A stretch of 55,485 nt of DNA from an uncultured Lactobacillaceae bacterium (GTDB taxonomy: Bacteria > Bacillota > Bacilli > Lactobacillales > Lactobacillaceae). The stretch spans positions 66,761 through 122,245 of the forward strand of contig CALYQJ010000003.1 in NCBI GenBank assembly GCA_945285405.1. Direction: 5' to 3'. The position numbers and the translations under genes are program-made. Shown here piece after piece: positions 47,211 to 55,485 of the stretch; position 1 is the first letter of the stretch; every line of letters begins with the position of its first letter. The notes beneath the pieces are model-generated. The model saw nothing but the letters and a program-made list of their open reading frames with translations. It was not told where the DNA came from and did no database searches.

Positions 47211-47550
47211 AGAAGAAATTTCAATGGCAGGTTTTGAGATTGTCGCCTACGCTGGCGATGCCAAAACTGCTTTAATTCAAGCTTTAAATGCAGCCCAAAA
47301 TGGAAAGTTTGATGAAGCCCAAAATTTAATTAAAAAAGCTAATGAATCCTTAGTTGATGCTCATAATGCTCAAACTAAGTTAATGAGTAAAGAAGCTAAT
47401 GGTGAAGAGATGGAAACAACTTTTATTATGTCCCATGGTCAAGATACTTTAATGACAACGATGCTTTTAAAAGACATTATTTCGTACTTTATTGACCTTT
47501 ATCAAAAAAACTTAAAATTACAAAAACAAATTGAGGATTTAAAGAGGTAA
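47200..47550 (+). CDS. lacF: PTS lactose-specific EIIA
   Basis: 116 residues, all-helical lactose/cellobiose EIIA. The phosphorylated His is His79 in MSHGQDTLMTT, and NESLVDAHNAQTKL is the conserved helix before it. AAAGGAG precedes ATG 47200. It passes phosphate from HPr to the EIIB domain of the next gene. Confidence 0.93.
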   Translation: MATKEEISMAGFEIVAYAGDAKTALIQALNAAQNGKFDEAQNLIKKANESLVDAHNAQTKLMSKEANGEEMETTFIMSHGQDTLMTTMLLKDIISYFIDLYQKNLKLQKQIEDLKR

Positions 47551-47556
47551 ATCAAG

Positions 47557-49263
47557 ATGAATTCTGTAATTAAACAAATTGAAAAAGCCCAGCCTTTTTT
47601 CAGGAAGATTGCTGCTAATAAGTATCTTCGGGCGGTGCGTGATGGATTTATTGGTTTAATGCCAATCATTATTTTTTCAAGTATTTTCCTTTTAATTGCT
47701 AATGTGCCAATGATTTGGCATTATTCATGGCCTAAAGGCGTTTCTGATGCTTTAAATATGTTTTACAACATGTCGATGGGAGTCTTATCCTTAATGGCAG
47801 CTTCAACTGTTTCAAAAGCTTTAGCTGATAGTCTTAATTTAGAATTACCTAAAACTTCTCAAATCCCAGTAGTTGGAGTGCAATTTACAGCACAAGTATC
47901 ATTTATCTTAATTGCTGTTGATACTTTTGTTAATCAAGCTGGCAATTTATACTTCTCTACTCAAATGATTGGTACCAAAGGATTACTTTGCGCTTTTCTA
48001 GTTGCATTCATCACTCCAAATGTTTACTATCTATGCTTTAAGCACAACATTACAATTAAACTTCCCGATGCCGTTCCTCAAAACATTGCCGAAGCTTTCA
48101 AAAATATTATTCCCTTTGCTATTGCAACCTTTTTATTTTGGGGATTTGCTTTAATTTTCCGAGCTCTTACCGGAACTAATCTAGCAGCTTGGATTATTCA
48201 AGTATTATCACCATTGTTTACTGCTGCTGATGGTTATTTAGGTTTAGCTGTTGTTTATGGAGCAATGGCATTCTTTTGGTTCATTGGAATTCAAGGGCCA
48301 TCAATTGTTGAACCAGCCGTAACTGCAATTTACTTAAGTAATGTTGAAGCCAACTTATCCGCTTGGAAAGCTGGCAACGTTGCTGGTGCTCATTATATTT
48401 TAGCTCAAGGTACCCAATACTTCGTTGCTACTTTAGGCGGAACTGGTGCAACTTTAGTTATTACTTTCATGTTTGCTTTTTGGTCAAAATCTAAAGAATT
48501 AAAAGCTGTTGGTCGAGCAGCTTCAATTCCAGTGGTCTTTGGTGTTAATGAACCAATTTTATTTGGAGCGCCTTTAATTTTAAATCCAACCTTTTTCTTA
48601 CCCTTTATCTTGACGCCGATAGCTAATGTTTGGTTATTTAAAATTTTTGTTGACGTCTTGCACATGCCTGGTTTTATCTACAATTTGCCTTGGACAACAC
48701 CGGGACCTTTAGGTTTAATTATGGGAACTGGATTTGCTGGATGGTCATTTGTGCTTGCCATTTTACTAATTGTCGTTGATGTCGTAATGTATTATCCCTT
48801 CTTTAAAGCCTATGATGCCGAAAAATGTGCAGAAGAAGCAGCAAAAGAAAACAAAAAAACTACTTCAGATAAAACTTCAGTAAAACCCGCCCCAACTACT
48901 GGCGATATTCCTTTGAACAAAACTAAAGATGGTCATGCCTTAAATGTTTTAGTTTTATGTGCCGGTGGCGGTACTAGCGGCATCTTAGCTAAAGCTCTAA
49001 ATAAACTAGCTAAGGAAAAGCAATTACCTTTAGCCGCAGCTGCAACAGCATTTGGTTCACATCATGATTTAATTAAAGGAATGGATTTAGTTATCTTAGC
49101 CCCTCAAATGGATACGATGAAAGATGAACTAAAGAAAGAATGTGATCAAAATGGTGCGCAAATGATTACTACTACTGGTAAACAATATATTCAAATGACC
49201 CAACATGCTGATCAATGTTTACAACTAATTATTTCTGATTTAAATCAAGGAGATGTGCAATGA
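47557..49263 (+). CDS. lacE: PTS lactose-specific EIICB
   Basis: 568 residues: EIIC membrane domain (about 1-430, eight or more helices, with FGVNEPILFGAPLILNP as the family motif), a charged Lys/Glu/Thr linker, and a C-terminal EIIB domain whose phosphocysteine is in VLCAGGGTSGILAKAL. It imports lactose (or a related beta-galactoside) as its 6-phosphate. It overlaps lacG by 4 bp. Confidence 0.93.
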   Translation: MNSVIKQIEKAQPFFRKIAANKYLRAVRDGFIGLMPIIIFSSIFLLIANVPMIWHYSWPKGVSDALNMFYNMSMGVLSLMAASTVSKALADSLNLELPKTSQIPVVGVQFTAQVSFILIAVDTFVNQAGNLYFSTQMIGTKGLLCAFLVAFITPNVYYLCFKHNITIKLPDAVPQNIAEAFKNIIPFAIATFLFWGFALIFRALTGTNLAAWIIQVLSPLFTAADGYLGLAVVYGAMAFFWFIGIQGPSIVEPAVTAIYLSNVEANLSAWKAGNVAGAHYILAQGTQYFVATLGGTGATLVITFMFAFWSKSKELKAVGRAASIPVVFGVNEPILFGAPLILNPTFFLPFILTPIANVWLFKIFVDVLHMPGFIYNLPWTTPGPLGLIMGTGFAGWSFVLAILLIVVDVVMYYPFFKAYDAEKCAEEAAKENKKTTSDKTSVKPAPTTGDIPLNKTKDGHALNVLVLCAGGGTSGILAKALNKLAKEKQLPLAAAATAFGSHHDLIKGMDLVILAPQMDTMKDELKKECDQNGAQMITTTGKQYIQMTQHADQCLQLIISDLNQGDVQ

Positions 49264-50678
49264 GTTTATTAAATCGTGTTAAAAAGTTACCTCAAGATTT
49301 TGTGTGGGGTGGTGCTACAGCTGCTTATCAAGTTGAAGGTGCTACTAAAGAAGGTGGTAAAGGTAAAACCATGTGGGATGATTATTTAAAACAACAAGGT
49401 CGATTTTCTCCAGATCCCGCTAGTGATTTCTACCATCGCTATCCTGAAGATATTAACTTGTCTCATCAATATGGGTTAAATGCGATTAGAGTTTCGATTG
49501 CTTGGACGCGAATTTTTCCACAAGGTTTTGGAGAACCTAATCGTCAGGGTGTTACCTATTACCACCAATTATTTAAATATTGTTTAGATCATGGCATTGA
49601 ACCATATGTCAGCTTGCATCACTTTGATAGTCCCAAAACACTATTTGATCAGGGAGATTGGTTAAATCGTCAAAATATTAAATACTTTGTTGATTATGCT
49701 AAGTTCTGTTTTCAAGAATTTTCGGAAGTTAAAAATTGGTTCACTATTAATGAATTAATTTCCTTAGCTTATTCCCAATACATTCAAGGTAATTTTCCTC
49801 CCAATCATCATTTCGATGTCACTAGTGCTATTCAAGCTCAACACCAAGAATTATTAGCTCATGCCCAAGTAGTTAATCTTTACCATCAAATGAATTTGCC
49901 TGGCCGAATTGGTTTAATTCACGTTATTCAACCAATTTATCCAATTAGCGATACTCCTGAAAATATTCATGCTGCAAAATTGCAAGATGCTTTTATTAAT
50001 CGTTTCTTATTAGATGGTACTTTTTTAGGCTACTACTCTGATGAAACTATGGCTCTAATTAATGAAATTTTAAAAGCTAACGACGCTAAATTGACGATTG
50101 AACCTGGTGATTTAGATATTCTCAAAACTGCTGCGAGTCAAAATGATTATTTTGGATTGAATTACTACCAAAGCCAATTTATTCAAGCTTACAATGGTGA
50201 AAGTAGCAGTAAGTTTAATGGTACGGGGACCAAAGGAACTTCTTCATTTAAGTTTAAAGGTGTGGGTGAATTAGTGAAAAAGCCTGGTGTCCCAACAACT
50301 GATTGGGATTGGAATATTTATCCAGAAGGATTGTATGATACCCTTAAACGTCTGCAAAAAAATTATCCCAATTGTAAAACAATCTATATTACCGAAAACG
50401 GTTTAGGCTATAAAGATCAATTTATTAGTCCCGATAAGGTAATTGATGATACTCCACGAATTGATTTTATTGACCAACATTTAGCAGCCCTACTCAAAGC
50501 TCGAAAAGAAGGTGTGAATGTTCAAGGATATTTTGTTTGGTCTTTGCAAGATCAATTTTCATGGGCTAACGGCTATAACAAACGCTATGGATTATTCTAT
50601 GTTGATTTCAAAACTCAAAAGCGCTATCCGAAATTAAGTGCCTATTGGTTTAAAGAATTAGCTAAAACAATGCACTAA
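49260..50678 (+). CDS. lacG: 6-phospho-beta-galactosidase
   Basis: 472 residues, GH1. Acid/base Glu165 in WFTINELIS and nucleophile Glu in YITENGLGY (near 380). The phosphate-binding segment SWANGYNKRYGLFYVDF and VPTTDWDWNIYPEGLYD are specific to LacG rather than phospho-beta-glucosidases. It splits lactose 6-phosphate into glucose and galactose 6-phosphate. The tagatose-6-phosphate genes lacABCD, needed to use the latter, are not in the window. Confidence 0.94.
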   Translation: MSLLNRVKKLPQDFVWGGATAAYQVEGATKEGGKGKTMWDDYLKQQGRFSPDPASDFYHRYPEDINLSHQYGLNAIRVSIAWTRIFPQGFGEPNRQGVTYYHQLFKYCLDHGIEPYVSLHHFDSPKTLFDQGDWLNRQNIKYFVDYAKFCFQEFSEVKNWFTINELISLAYSQYIQGNFPPNHHFDVTSAIQAQHQELLAHAQVVNLYHQMNLPGRIGLIHVIQPIYPISDTPENIHAAKLQDAFINRFLLDGTFLGYYSDETMALINEILKANDAKLTIEPGDLDILKTAASQNDYFGLNYYQSQFIQAYNGESSSKFNGTGTKGTSSFKFKGVGELVKKPGVPTTDWDWNIYPEGLYDTLKRLQKNYPNCKTIYITENGLGYKDQFISPDKVIDDTPRIDFIDQHLAALLKARKEGVNVQGYFVWSLQDQFSWANGYNKRYGLFYVDFKTQKRYPKLSAYWFKELAKTMH

Positions 50679-50720
50679 AATTAAGATTTAAAAGCAAAAC
50701 TTATTTAAAATAAAAACAAC

Positions 50721-50754
50721 AAAAAAGCTTTCCTTTAAATGGAAAGCTTTTTTT
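50721..50754. terminator. Bidirectional terminator between lacG and the mannose-type PTS operon
   Basis: AAAAAAGCTTTCC (50721-50733) pairs with GGAAAGCTTTTTT (50741-50753), 7-base loop, T-run on both strands. Confidence 0.94.
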
Positions 50755-50759
50755 AATAT

Positions 50760-51584
50760 TTACACGATACCAAAGTATTTTAAAAATACCGTTAAAATCA
50801 TCATAATAATAATTAGCATGGCAGCGTGTTTCCCATTTGTTTTTTTCAAAATTAAATAAACTACAATTGTTACTAATAAACTCAAAACCGAAGGCATAAT
50901 TTTATCAAACATTGCTTGCAAAGCAATAGTATTACCACCAACTTTACCCGTTAAATTAGAATGTACTGCGATTTTAACGGGAGTGGAAACTTTAATTACC
51001 GTTGCAATTAATGCTCCAACTACCATCAATCCTACGACATTAGCCATCGTGGAAATTCGTTGAATAGCATTAGTTTTTTGATTTTTATTTAAAAAATCAA
51101 TTCCTGCCTTATAACCATAAACTAACGCATAATAGCGACCAAAGATATTAACAATATTATACAAAACGAACATTAAAATCGGACCAACAATACTACCGCT
51201 AAAAGCTAACGAAGCACCGATACTACCAACAATCGGCACCCATGTAAATTTAACTAAACTATCACCCAATCCAGCTAAAGGACCCATTAGTCCGGTCTTT
51301 AAGGCATTAATTCCTTCTTTTTCATCAGGGGGGGTTGACTCTTCCATTGCCGCTGTTAAACCTAAAATTGCCGCATCACCTATAACATGGGAATTATAAA
51401 AGACCAAATGCCTTTTTAAAGCATCTTTAAGATCTGCTTCATTAGGGTATATTTTAGCTAAAGCAGGAGCAATAGCGCGCATAAAACCGACTCCTTGCAA
51501 AGTTTCGTAGTTTAAAGTAATCCGCATCGTGTTTAAACGCCAAAACATAGTCCAAAGATCTTTTTGTTTAAGTTTATGTTCCAT
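50760..51584 (-). CDS. Mannose-family PTS EIID
   Basis: 274 residues, last gene of the PTS operon. LTAAMEESTPPDEKEGINALK (interface segment, key EES) and TGLMGPLAGLGDSL are the EIID family marks; two to four helices at the C-terminus. It starts at ATG 51584, one base over the EIIC stop. Substrate may be mannose, glucose, fructose, an amino sugar or a hexosamine derivative; not decidable here. Confidence 0.92.
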   Translation of the reverse strand: MEHKLKQKDLWTMFWRLNTMRITLNYETLQGVGFMRAIAPALAKIYPNEADLKDALKRHLVFYNSHVIGDAAILGLTAAMEESTPPDEKEGINALKTGLMGPLAGLGDSLVKFTWVPIVGSIGASLAFSGSIVGPILMFVLYNIVNIFGRYYALVYGYKAGIDFLNKNQKTNAIQRISTMANVVGLMVVGALIATVIKVSTPVKIAVHSNLTGKVGGNTIALQAMFDKIMPSVLSLLVTIVVYLILKKTNGKHAAMLIIIMMILTVFLKYFGIV

Positions 51585-52405
51585 TACAGATCATAATCTC
51601 CTTCCGTGTCTTCTTCTTCTCCATCTACTTTAATTACAGTTTCACTTGCTTGAGCTATTGGTTGCATATTTTTGCGAGTTGCCGCTTCATATAAGAAGGC
51701 AAAAACAATTGCAATTAAGGTAATTGGTAACACCTCTAATTTTAAATAAGCAGCTAAAATAAAACCTAAAATTAAAAACATCCATAATTCAAATTTTTTA
51801 ATCATTGACATCATTAATAAAGCAATCCCAACTGCTGGAATAATGGAACCAGAAGTACTTAAGCCATCGATTACAAACTTTGGTAAAGATTTGATAACTT
51901 GCTGAATTGCACCAGCACCAAATTCTAAAGCGATTAACGTTGGAACTGCACGAGCTAATCCGGTTAGAATCGCTGGCGGATAAATCAACCATACCGTTCC
52001 TTTAACGTCCCCGTTGTCAGCCAAATGCTTGGCCCAACCATTTAATGAACAATTCACCGTTTCAATTAAGACCAAAAGTTGTTGCGCTAAAATTGAAGTC
52101 GGTACCGCTAAAGTTACTGCAGTTGCAACCATTGTCGATAAACTAGTATGGGGAGTACTACTCATAATCGCTAAAGAAGTACTAATAATTGTTCCAGTGA
52201 TCAAATCAGGAGCCATATAAGCACCAACATTACCAATACCCATCCACATAATTTCCAAAGTTGCACCAATTACTAAACCTGCTTGTACATTTCCTAAAAC
52301 CCAGCCAATCAATGGTGCAATTAACAATGGCCGACGGAAGAGTTTAAAACTAACATCATCGATCCCAAAGATAAAAGCCATAATTGTGATAATAATTGTT
52401 TTCAT
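51584..52405 (-). CDS. Mannose-family PTS EIIC
   Basis: 273 residues with about seven helices. RPLLIAPLIGWVLGNVQAGL and GATLEIMWMGIGNVGAYMAPD are family-typical. Its acidic C-terminus (EEDTEGDYDL) is cytoplasmic. Overlaps EIIB by 4 bp and EIID by one base. Confidence 0.92.
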   Translation of the reverse strand: MKTIIITIMAFIFGIDDVSFKLFRRPLLIAPLIGWVLGNVQAGLVIGATLEIMWMGIGNVGAYMAPDLITGTIISTSLAIMSSTPHTSLSTMVATAVTLAVPTSILAQQLLVLIETVNCSLNGWAKHLADNGDVKGTVWLIYPPAILTGLARAVPTLIALEFGAGAIQQVIKSLPKFVIDGLSTSGSIIPAVGIALLMMSMIKKFELWMFLILGFILAAYLKLEVLPITLIAIVFAFLYEAATRKNMQPIAQASETVIKVDGEEEDTEGDYDL

Positions 52406-52878
52406 TTAGCCAAGACCTCACTCATTTTTTCTTTGGGGTCACTAGGAACCATTTGAATTTCTACATCAACGCCTTGAGTGATTAACTGTTCAAAAGCAGT
52501 TTTTTCATCATCAGTCAAAAATACAGCTTTGGTATATTGTTTTCTTTGATCATTACCACGCATACCGCCGACATTTAAATGTTCAATTTTGAATCCACCT
52601 TGAATTAAAGTTTCTACATCAAAAGGATTCGTAAACAATAACATTGTATTTCGGCTAATTGGAGCTTGCTTGGTAATTCGTAAAAATTTTTCTGGGGAAA
52701 AGATATGTAACTTAATATTGCTTGGTATACTCATTTCCAAAACTTTTGATTGAATTTTATCTTTTGCAACAGCTTCATTAACAATAATTACTTGTTCAAT
52801 ATTAGCTACATTTAACCAAGTTGTTACAACTTGACCATGAATTAAACGATCATCAATTCTACAAAGTTTCACTGCCAT
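52402..52878 (-). CDS. Mannose-family PTS EIIB
   Basis: 158 residues. The phosphorylated His14 is in CRIDDRLIHGQVVTTW; LLFTNPFDVETLI and GMRGND follow. GAGGA is 8 bases before ATG 52878, inside the EIIA gene; the two overlap by 20 bp. It receives phosphate from EIIA and gives it to the sugar. Confidence 0.93.
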   Translation of the reverse strand: MAVKLCRIDDRLIHGQVVTTWLNVANIEQVIIVNEAVAKDKIQSKVLEMSIPSNIKLHIFSPEKFLRITKQAPISRNTMLLFTNPFDVETLIQGGFKIEHLNVGGMRGNDQRKQYTKAVFLTDDEKTAFEQLITQGVDVEIQMVPSDPKEKMSEVLAK

Positions 52879-53302
52879 CTGTTAAATCCTCCTCTTTAAA
52901 GCGTTCTGTAATATTTTGGAAACCCATTTTATAAGATTTCTGTAAAGAAATAGCTAATTCATTTAAATCCCGCTTTCGATTATTAAACAAATCTAAAAGC
53001 ATAGGTAAATTTAACCCGCTAATTACTAAAACATTATCTTTTGTTAAACAAAAATTACCGCTGACATTTGAGGGGGTGCCCCCCAATATATCAACTAAAA
53101 TTATTGTGCCTCCACGATGATCTAAGCGATCGTAAATTTCCTCCATTTCTTGCTTAGCTTGATCTAAATTAAGATCTAAAGTAACCGATAAAACTCCGAC
53201 ATTCCTTTGCTTACCAACAATCATTTCAGCACTATTTAAAGCATATTTAGCAAAATCACCATGACTAGCTAAAATAACTGCTACTGGTACTTTTTCACTC
53301 AT
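52859..53302 (-). CDS. Mannose-family PTS EIIA
   Basis: 147 residues. His14 in VAVILASHGDFAKYAL is the phosphorylation site, and ILVDILGGTPSNVSG completes the active-site pocket. Here EIIA and EIIB are separate proteins, unlike the EIIAB fusion (ManX/ManL). It overlaps the phosphatase gene by 8 bp. Confidence 0.93.
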   Translation of the reverse strand: MSEKVPVAVILASHGDFAKYALNSAEMIVGKQRNVGVLSVTLDLNLDQAKQEMEEIYDRLDHRGGTIILVDILGGTPSNVSGNFCLTKDNVLVISGLNLPMLLDLFNNRKRDLNELAISLQKSYKMGFQNITERFKEEDLTDGSETL

Positions 53303-54380
53303 TCAGCTGAACTCCTTCCTCTAAATAAAAGTCTCTAATTTGAGCAATTTCAGCAGCCGTAAAATTAAAATGTTGGATGAAATATTGTTCCGGGGTCGAA
53401 TATAACTCTTTGATCTTGTCTAAAGCAGCTTGTACATACTTTTCACGCGTATCAATCATTGCCATTAGGTAGTCGAGATACTCCTTTTTATCAACAAGCT
53501 CGTGATACAAGTTATATTTAAGCTGATTTCGTTCTTTACGAATCGGCTTGGTTATCATATAATCCTTTACAATTTCTTCCTCTTTCACATTCAATAGCAA
53601 TAAAATAAGCATTGAAGCAAATCCAGTTCGATCTTTTCCACCGCGACAATGATGGAAAATAGGAACTTGTTCAAAATCATTACAAGCATGCAAAAACCGC
53701 CCATACGCTTTTTGCGCCGGTGAAGCAGTTACTAACTTTTGATAACTTAAAACGACATTATCCCCGCGATCATTAATAAATTTGGGATCGACTTTGCCAT
53801 CTTTTAGCGATTGAACTAATTTTTCATTTTCTCCCCGTAAGTCAACCACATCTGCTGCAGCTTCCGAAAAGCTAGAATGGGGATCACAATTGTAAATAGT
53901 TAAAACCGTTCCCAACACTTGATTGGGATGAACTTTACGTTCATGAGCTGAACGGTAATCAACTAAAGTTTTTAACCCATATCGTTCTAAAAGAGCTACT
54001 TCACTTGAATCAATTTTCGTTAATTGATCCCCTCGAAAAAGCAATCCCCATTTCGTAAACCGCCCATCATTAGTTTCATATCCACCCATATCCCGCACAT
54101 TAATTGCATGAGATAGTGGCAAAACGCGTTCACTAAAGATATTGGTACGAAAATGGGGCCCCGTAATCACAAAGTACTTGGGTAATTGTTCAATCGGTAG
54201 TTTAATTTCAAATTTCCCTGTCGAACTTCGGGCAACACTTTGATTTATTGCCTCTAATTTGGGTTTAATTCCCATAAATAACTGATAATTAGAAGATTTA
54301 GCTTTATTTAAAGTAATTGTTAAACGATCTTGGTCTCTTTTCATCGAGACATTTTTAATCACATAAGGTTGTGTTTTCAC
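53295..54380 (-). CDS. Protein tyrosine/dual-specificity phosphatase-like enzyme leading the PTS operon
   Basis: 361 residues. N-terminal beta-sandwich-like part (1-90) then a phosphatase domain opening with INVRDMGGYETNDGR. The P-loop is HCRGGKDRTG with Cys245 and Arg251 (CX5R) and Lys249/Asp250, as in bacterial Y_phosphatase3/LipA-type enzymes acting on phosphotyrosine or phosphoinositides. It is the first gene of the operon. A role on a phosphorylated sugar or on a protein is possible; the substrate is unknown. Confidence 0.87.
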   Translation of the reverse strand: MKTQPYVIKNVSMKRDQDRLTITLNKAKSSNYQLFMGIKPKLEAINQSVARSSTGKFEIKLPIEQLPKYFVITGPHFRTNIFSERVLPLSHAINVRDMGGYETNDGRFTKWGLLFRGDQLTKIDSSEVALLERYGLKTLVDYRSAHERKVHPNQVLGTVLTIYNCDPHSSFSEAAADVVDLRGENEKLVQSLKDGKVDPKFINDRGDNVVLSYQKLVTASPAQKAYGRFLHACNDFEQVPIFHHCRGGKDRTGFASMLILLLLNVKEEEIVKDYMITKPIRKERNQLKYNLYHELVDKKEYLDYLMAMIDTREKYVQAALDKIKELYSTPEQYFIQHFNFTAAEIAQIRDFYLEEGVQLNE

Positions 54381-54408
54381 TTAAGAAACCCCTTTCTTAA
54401 CCAACCGC

Positions 54409-54462
54409 ATTATAAAACGTGAAAATAATTTTTGCAATACAATAAATAAGAAAATTATTTCC
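54409..54462. promoter_or_regulatory. PTS operon promoter and RpiR operator candidate
   Basis: On the minus strand -35 TTGCAA (54437-54432), 17-base spacer and -10 TATAAT (54414-54409). GAAAATAATTTT (54421-54432) and AAAATTATTTCC (54451-54462) are an inverted repeat matching 11 of 12 bases that brackets the -35. TAGAAT at 54484-54489 could be the -10 of the facing regulator. Confidence 0.6.
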
Positions 54463-54526
54463 ATTTAACTCGATTATTTATGTTAGAATAAGCTCATAAA
54501 ACTTATTTTCGGCAGGAGAGCAAATT

Positions 54527-55333
54527 TTGGATGCCTTAATTGAAATTCAAAAAAAGTATCTTACCTTTTCTAAAGGCGAAAAAAAAATCGCTGACTATTT
54601 ATTAAGTCATAGCGATCAAATTAATAATATGAATATTAATGAATTATCAACTAAAACTGCAACTTCTAATGCTTCAATTACACGCTTTGTTCAAAAAATG
54701 GGCTATAAAAAATATGCCGATTTAAAATTAGCAATCAATCATAGTACGGCGGTTGATCCTAGTAATAATACCAATAAAGTTGAAATAATCGATGAAGTAT
54801 TCTTGTTTTATCAAAAGGTAATTCAAAAAACACAAAAATTTATTAAACAAGATGATTTAGAAAAATTTTATCACCTATTAAAAAATCATAAGAATATTAT
54901 TGTCATTGGCTCCAGTAATTCTGGAGCTACCGGTAAAACTTTTAGTTTACGGTTAACGCGGATGGGTCTTAATTCTAAAGCTTATATGGATCCTGTATGG
55001 ATGTTAATGCGAGCAAGTATTGCCAGTTCTGATGATTTATTTTTAGCAATTTCTAATAGTGGGGTCACGACTTGTATTGTAAGAACTCTCCAAAAAGCAA
55101 AGGAAAAAGGGGCAACTATTATTTCAATTACTAGTTATCTAGAAAACCCGGTAGCTCAATTAAGCCAACTTACCTTTCATGTTTATAACACCCGCTTTGT
55201 TAACCATGAAAAATTTATAGATTCCCAGTTTGCCAATATGTACTTTATTGACGTTTTAACAACCTATCTTCAAAAAGACGAAACTTTTAAGAAAAATATG
55301 CTTACTACTCGAGAGGTAATTAATGACGTTTAA
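54527..55333 (+). CDS. RpiR/MurR-family regulator with SIS domain
   Basis: 268 residues, starting at TTG 54527, eight bases after AGGAG. The N-terminal HTH (1-77) contains IADYLLSHSDQINNMNINEL and SNASITRFVQKMGYKKYADL; the SIS sugar-phosphate-binding domain follows (about 110-250; VIGSSNSGATGKTFSLRL, AISNSGVTTCIV). It faces the PTS operon and probably responds to the sugar phosphate that this PTS makes. Confidence 0.92.
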   Translation: MDALIEIQKKYLTFSKGEKKIADYLLSHSDQINNMNINELSTKTATSNASITRFVQKMGYKKYADLKLAINHSTAVDPSNNTNKVEIIDEVFLFYQKVIQKTQKFIKQDDLEKFYHLLKNHKNIIVIGSSNSGATGKTFSLRLTRMGLNSKAYMDPVWMLMRASIASSDDLFLAISNSGVTTCIVRTLQKAKEKGATIISITSYLENPVAQLSQLTFHVYNTRFVNHEKFIDSQFANMYFIDVLTTYLQKDETFKKNMLTTREVINDV

Positions 55334-55485
55334 AAAATTAATTACTATTGTGCTTGAAAGATTTTGATAGAAATAAGTTTTTAAGTTTCATATGCTCAAG
55401 TCCTTACGTTTATTAAAGAATCATATACTCAATTTAAGTTAAAAGAACACCAGTAAGAAGAGATAGAGACAAAAATTTAGCTGCT
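55334..55485. other. Window end, noncoding
   Basis: AT-rich sequence after the RpiR gene; no gene, terminator or site recognised. Confidence 0.5.

Noticed and set aside
54415-54437. cre site in the PTS promoter
   Set aside because: The GTGAAAATAATTTTTGC stretch lacks the central CG that cre sites require.
54381-54526. Sigma-54 promoter for the mannose-type PTS operon
   Set aside because: No TGGCAC-N5-TTGC type element, and no sigma-54 activator gene here; a sigma-A type TTGCAA-17-TATAAT is present.

Overview
The window looks like chromosomal DNA of a low-GC Gram-positive bacterium, most likely a member of the Lactobacillaceae. The support is an AT-rich composition, RecF/GyrB/GyrA of Firmicutes type, Shine-Dalgarno (SD) led genes with many TTG starts, a WxL/DUF916 surface-protein cluster, a QueT-type ECF component, a LacF/LacE/LacG lactose system driven by a BglG-type antiterminator, and a mannose-family PTS. 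The genus cannot be fixed from the sequence alone. I found no rRNA, tRNA, CRISPR array, insertion sequence or prophage gene.

Layout. 1-7835: a HelD-like helicase (minus strand, cut by the window edge) and then yaaA-recF-gyrB-gyrA, the usual origin cluster but without dnaA-dnaN in front. 8091-14685: an alanine-racemase-fold protein that has lost its PLP residues, thiol peroxidase, a small ABC pair, and a three-gene operon of an asparagine-synthetase-type amidotransferase, an ATP-grasp ligase resembling D-aspartate ligase, and a 117-residue unknown. 14770-17106: a fused ABC-ATPase/FtsX exporter. 17171-22904 (minus): a WxL surface module with one WxL protein and three membrane-anchored DUF916/DUF3324 proteins, one with a tail of about 265 residues rich in Asn and Gln that should lie in the cytoplasm. 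23059-28234 (minus): a branched-chain amino acid ABC operon (livJHMGF) ending in a CBS-ACT protein.

28377-36611: envelope and housekeeping genes (92-residue unknown, VTT membrane protein, DUF1189-like protein, QueT, HAD phosphatase, TetR regulator facing an HdeD-like gene, glycine-zipper stress-type protein, PAP2 phosphatase, multipass unknown, GH73 glucosaminidase). 36664-41949: an ABC-2 exporter, a PadR/DUF1700/DUF4097 operon, a polysaccharide deacetylase and a small membrane protein. 42101-45537 (minus): an OpuC-type osmoprotectant ABC operon. 46139-50678: a lactose operon with a cre-like site, an RNA antiterminator target (RAT) overlapping a terminator, antiterminator gene, lacF, lacE and lacG. 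50760-55333: a mannose-type PTS operon led by a tyrosine phosphatase, diverging from an RpiR/SIS regulator.

How it fits together. Much of the window serves the cell envelope: cross-bridge synthesis or amidation, WxL proteins, a hydrolase, a deacetylase, DUF4097 and stress exporters. The remainder is nutrient and osmolyte uptake. The points I rate highest are the intact pseudo-alanine-racemase, two genes where a good SD sits 7-8 nt before an in-frame ACG with no canonical start nearby, the N/Q-rich cytoplasmic tail on a WxL partner, and the AsnB/ATP-grasp/unknown operon.
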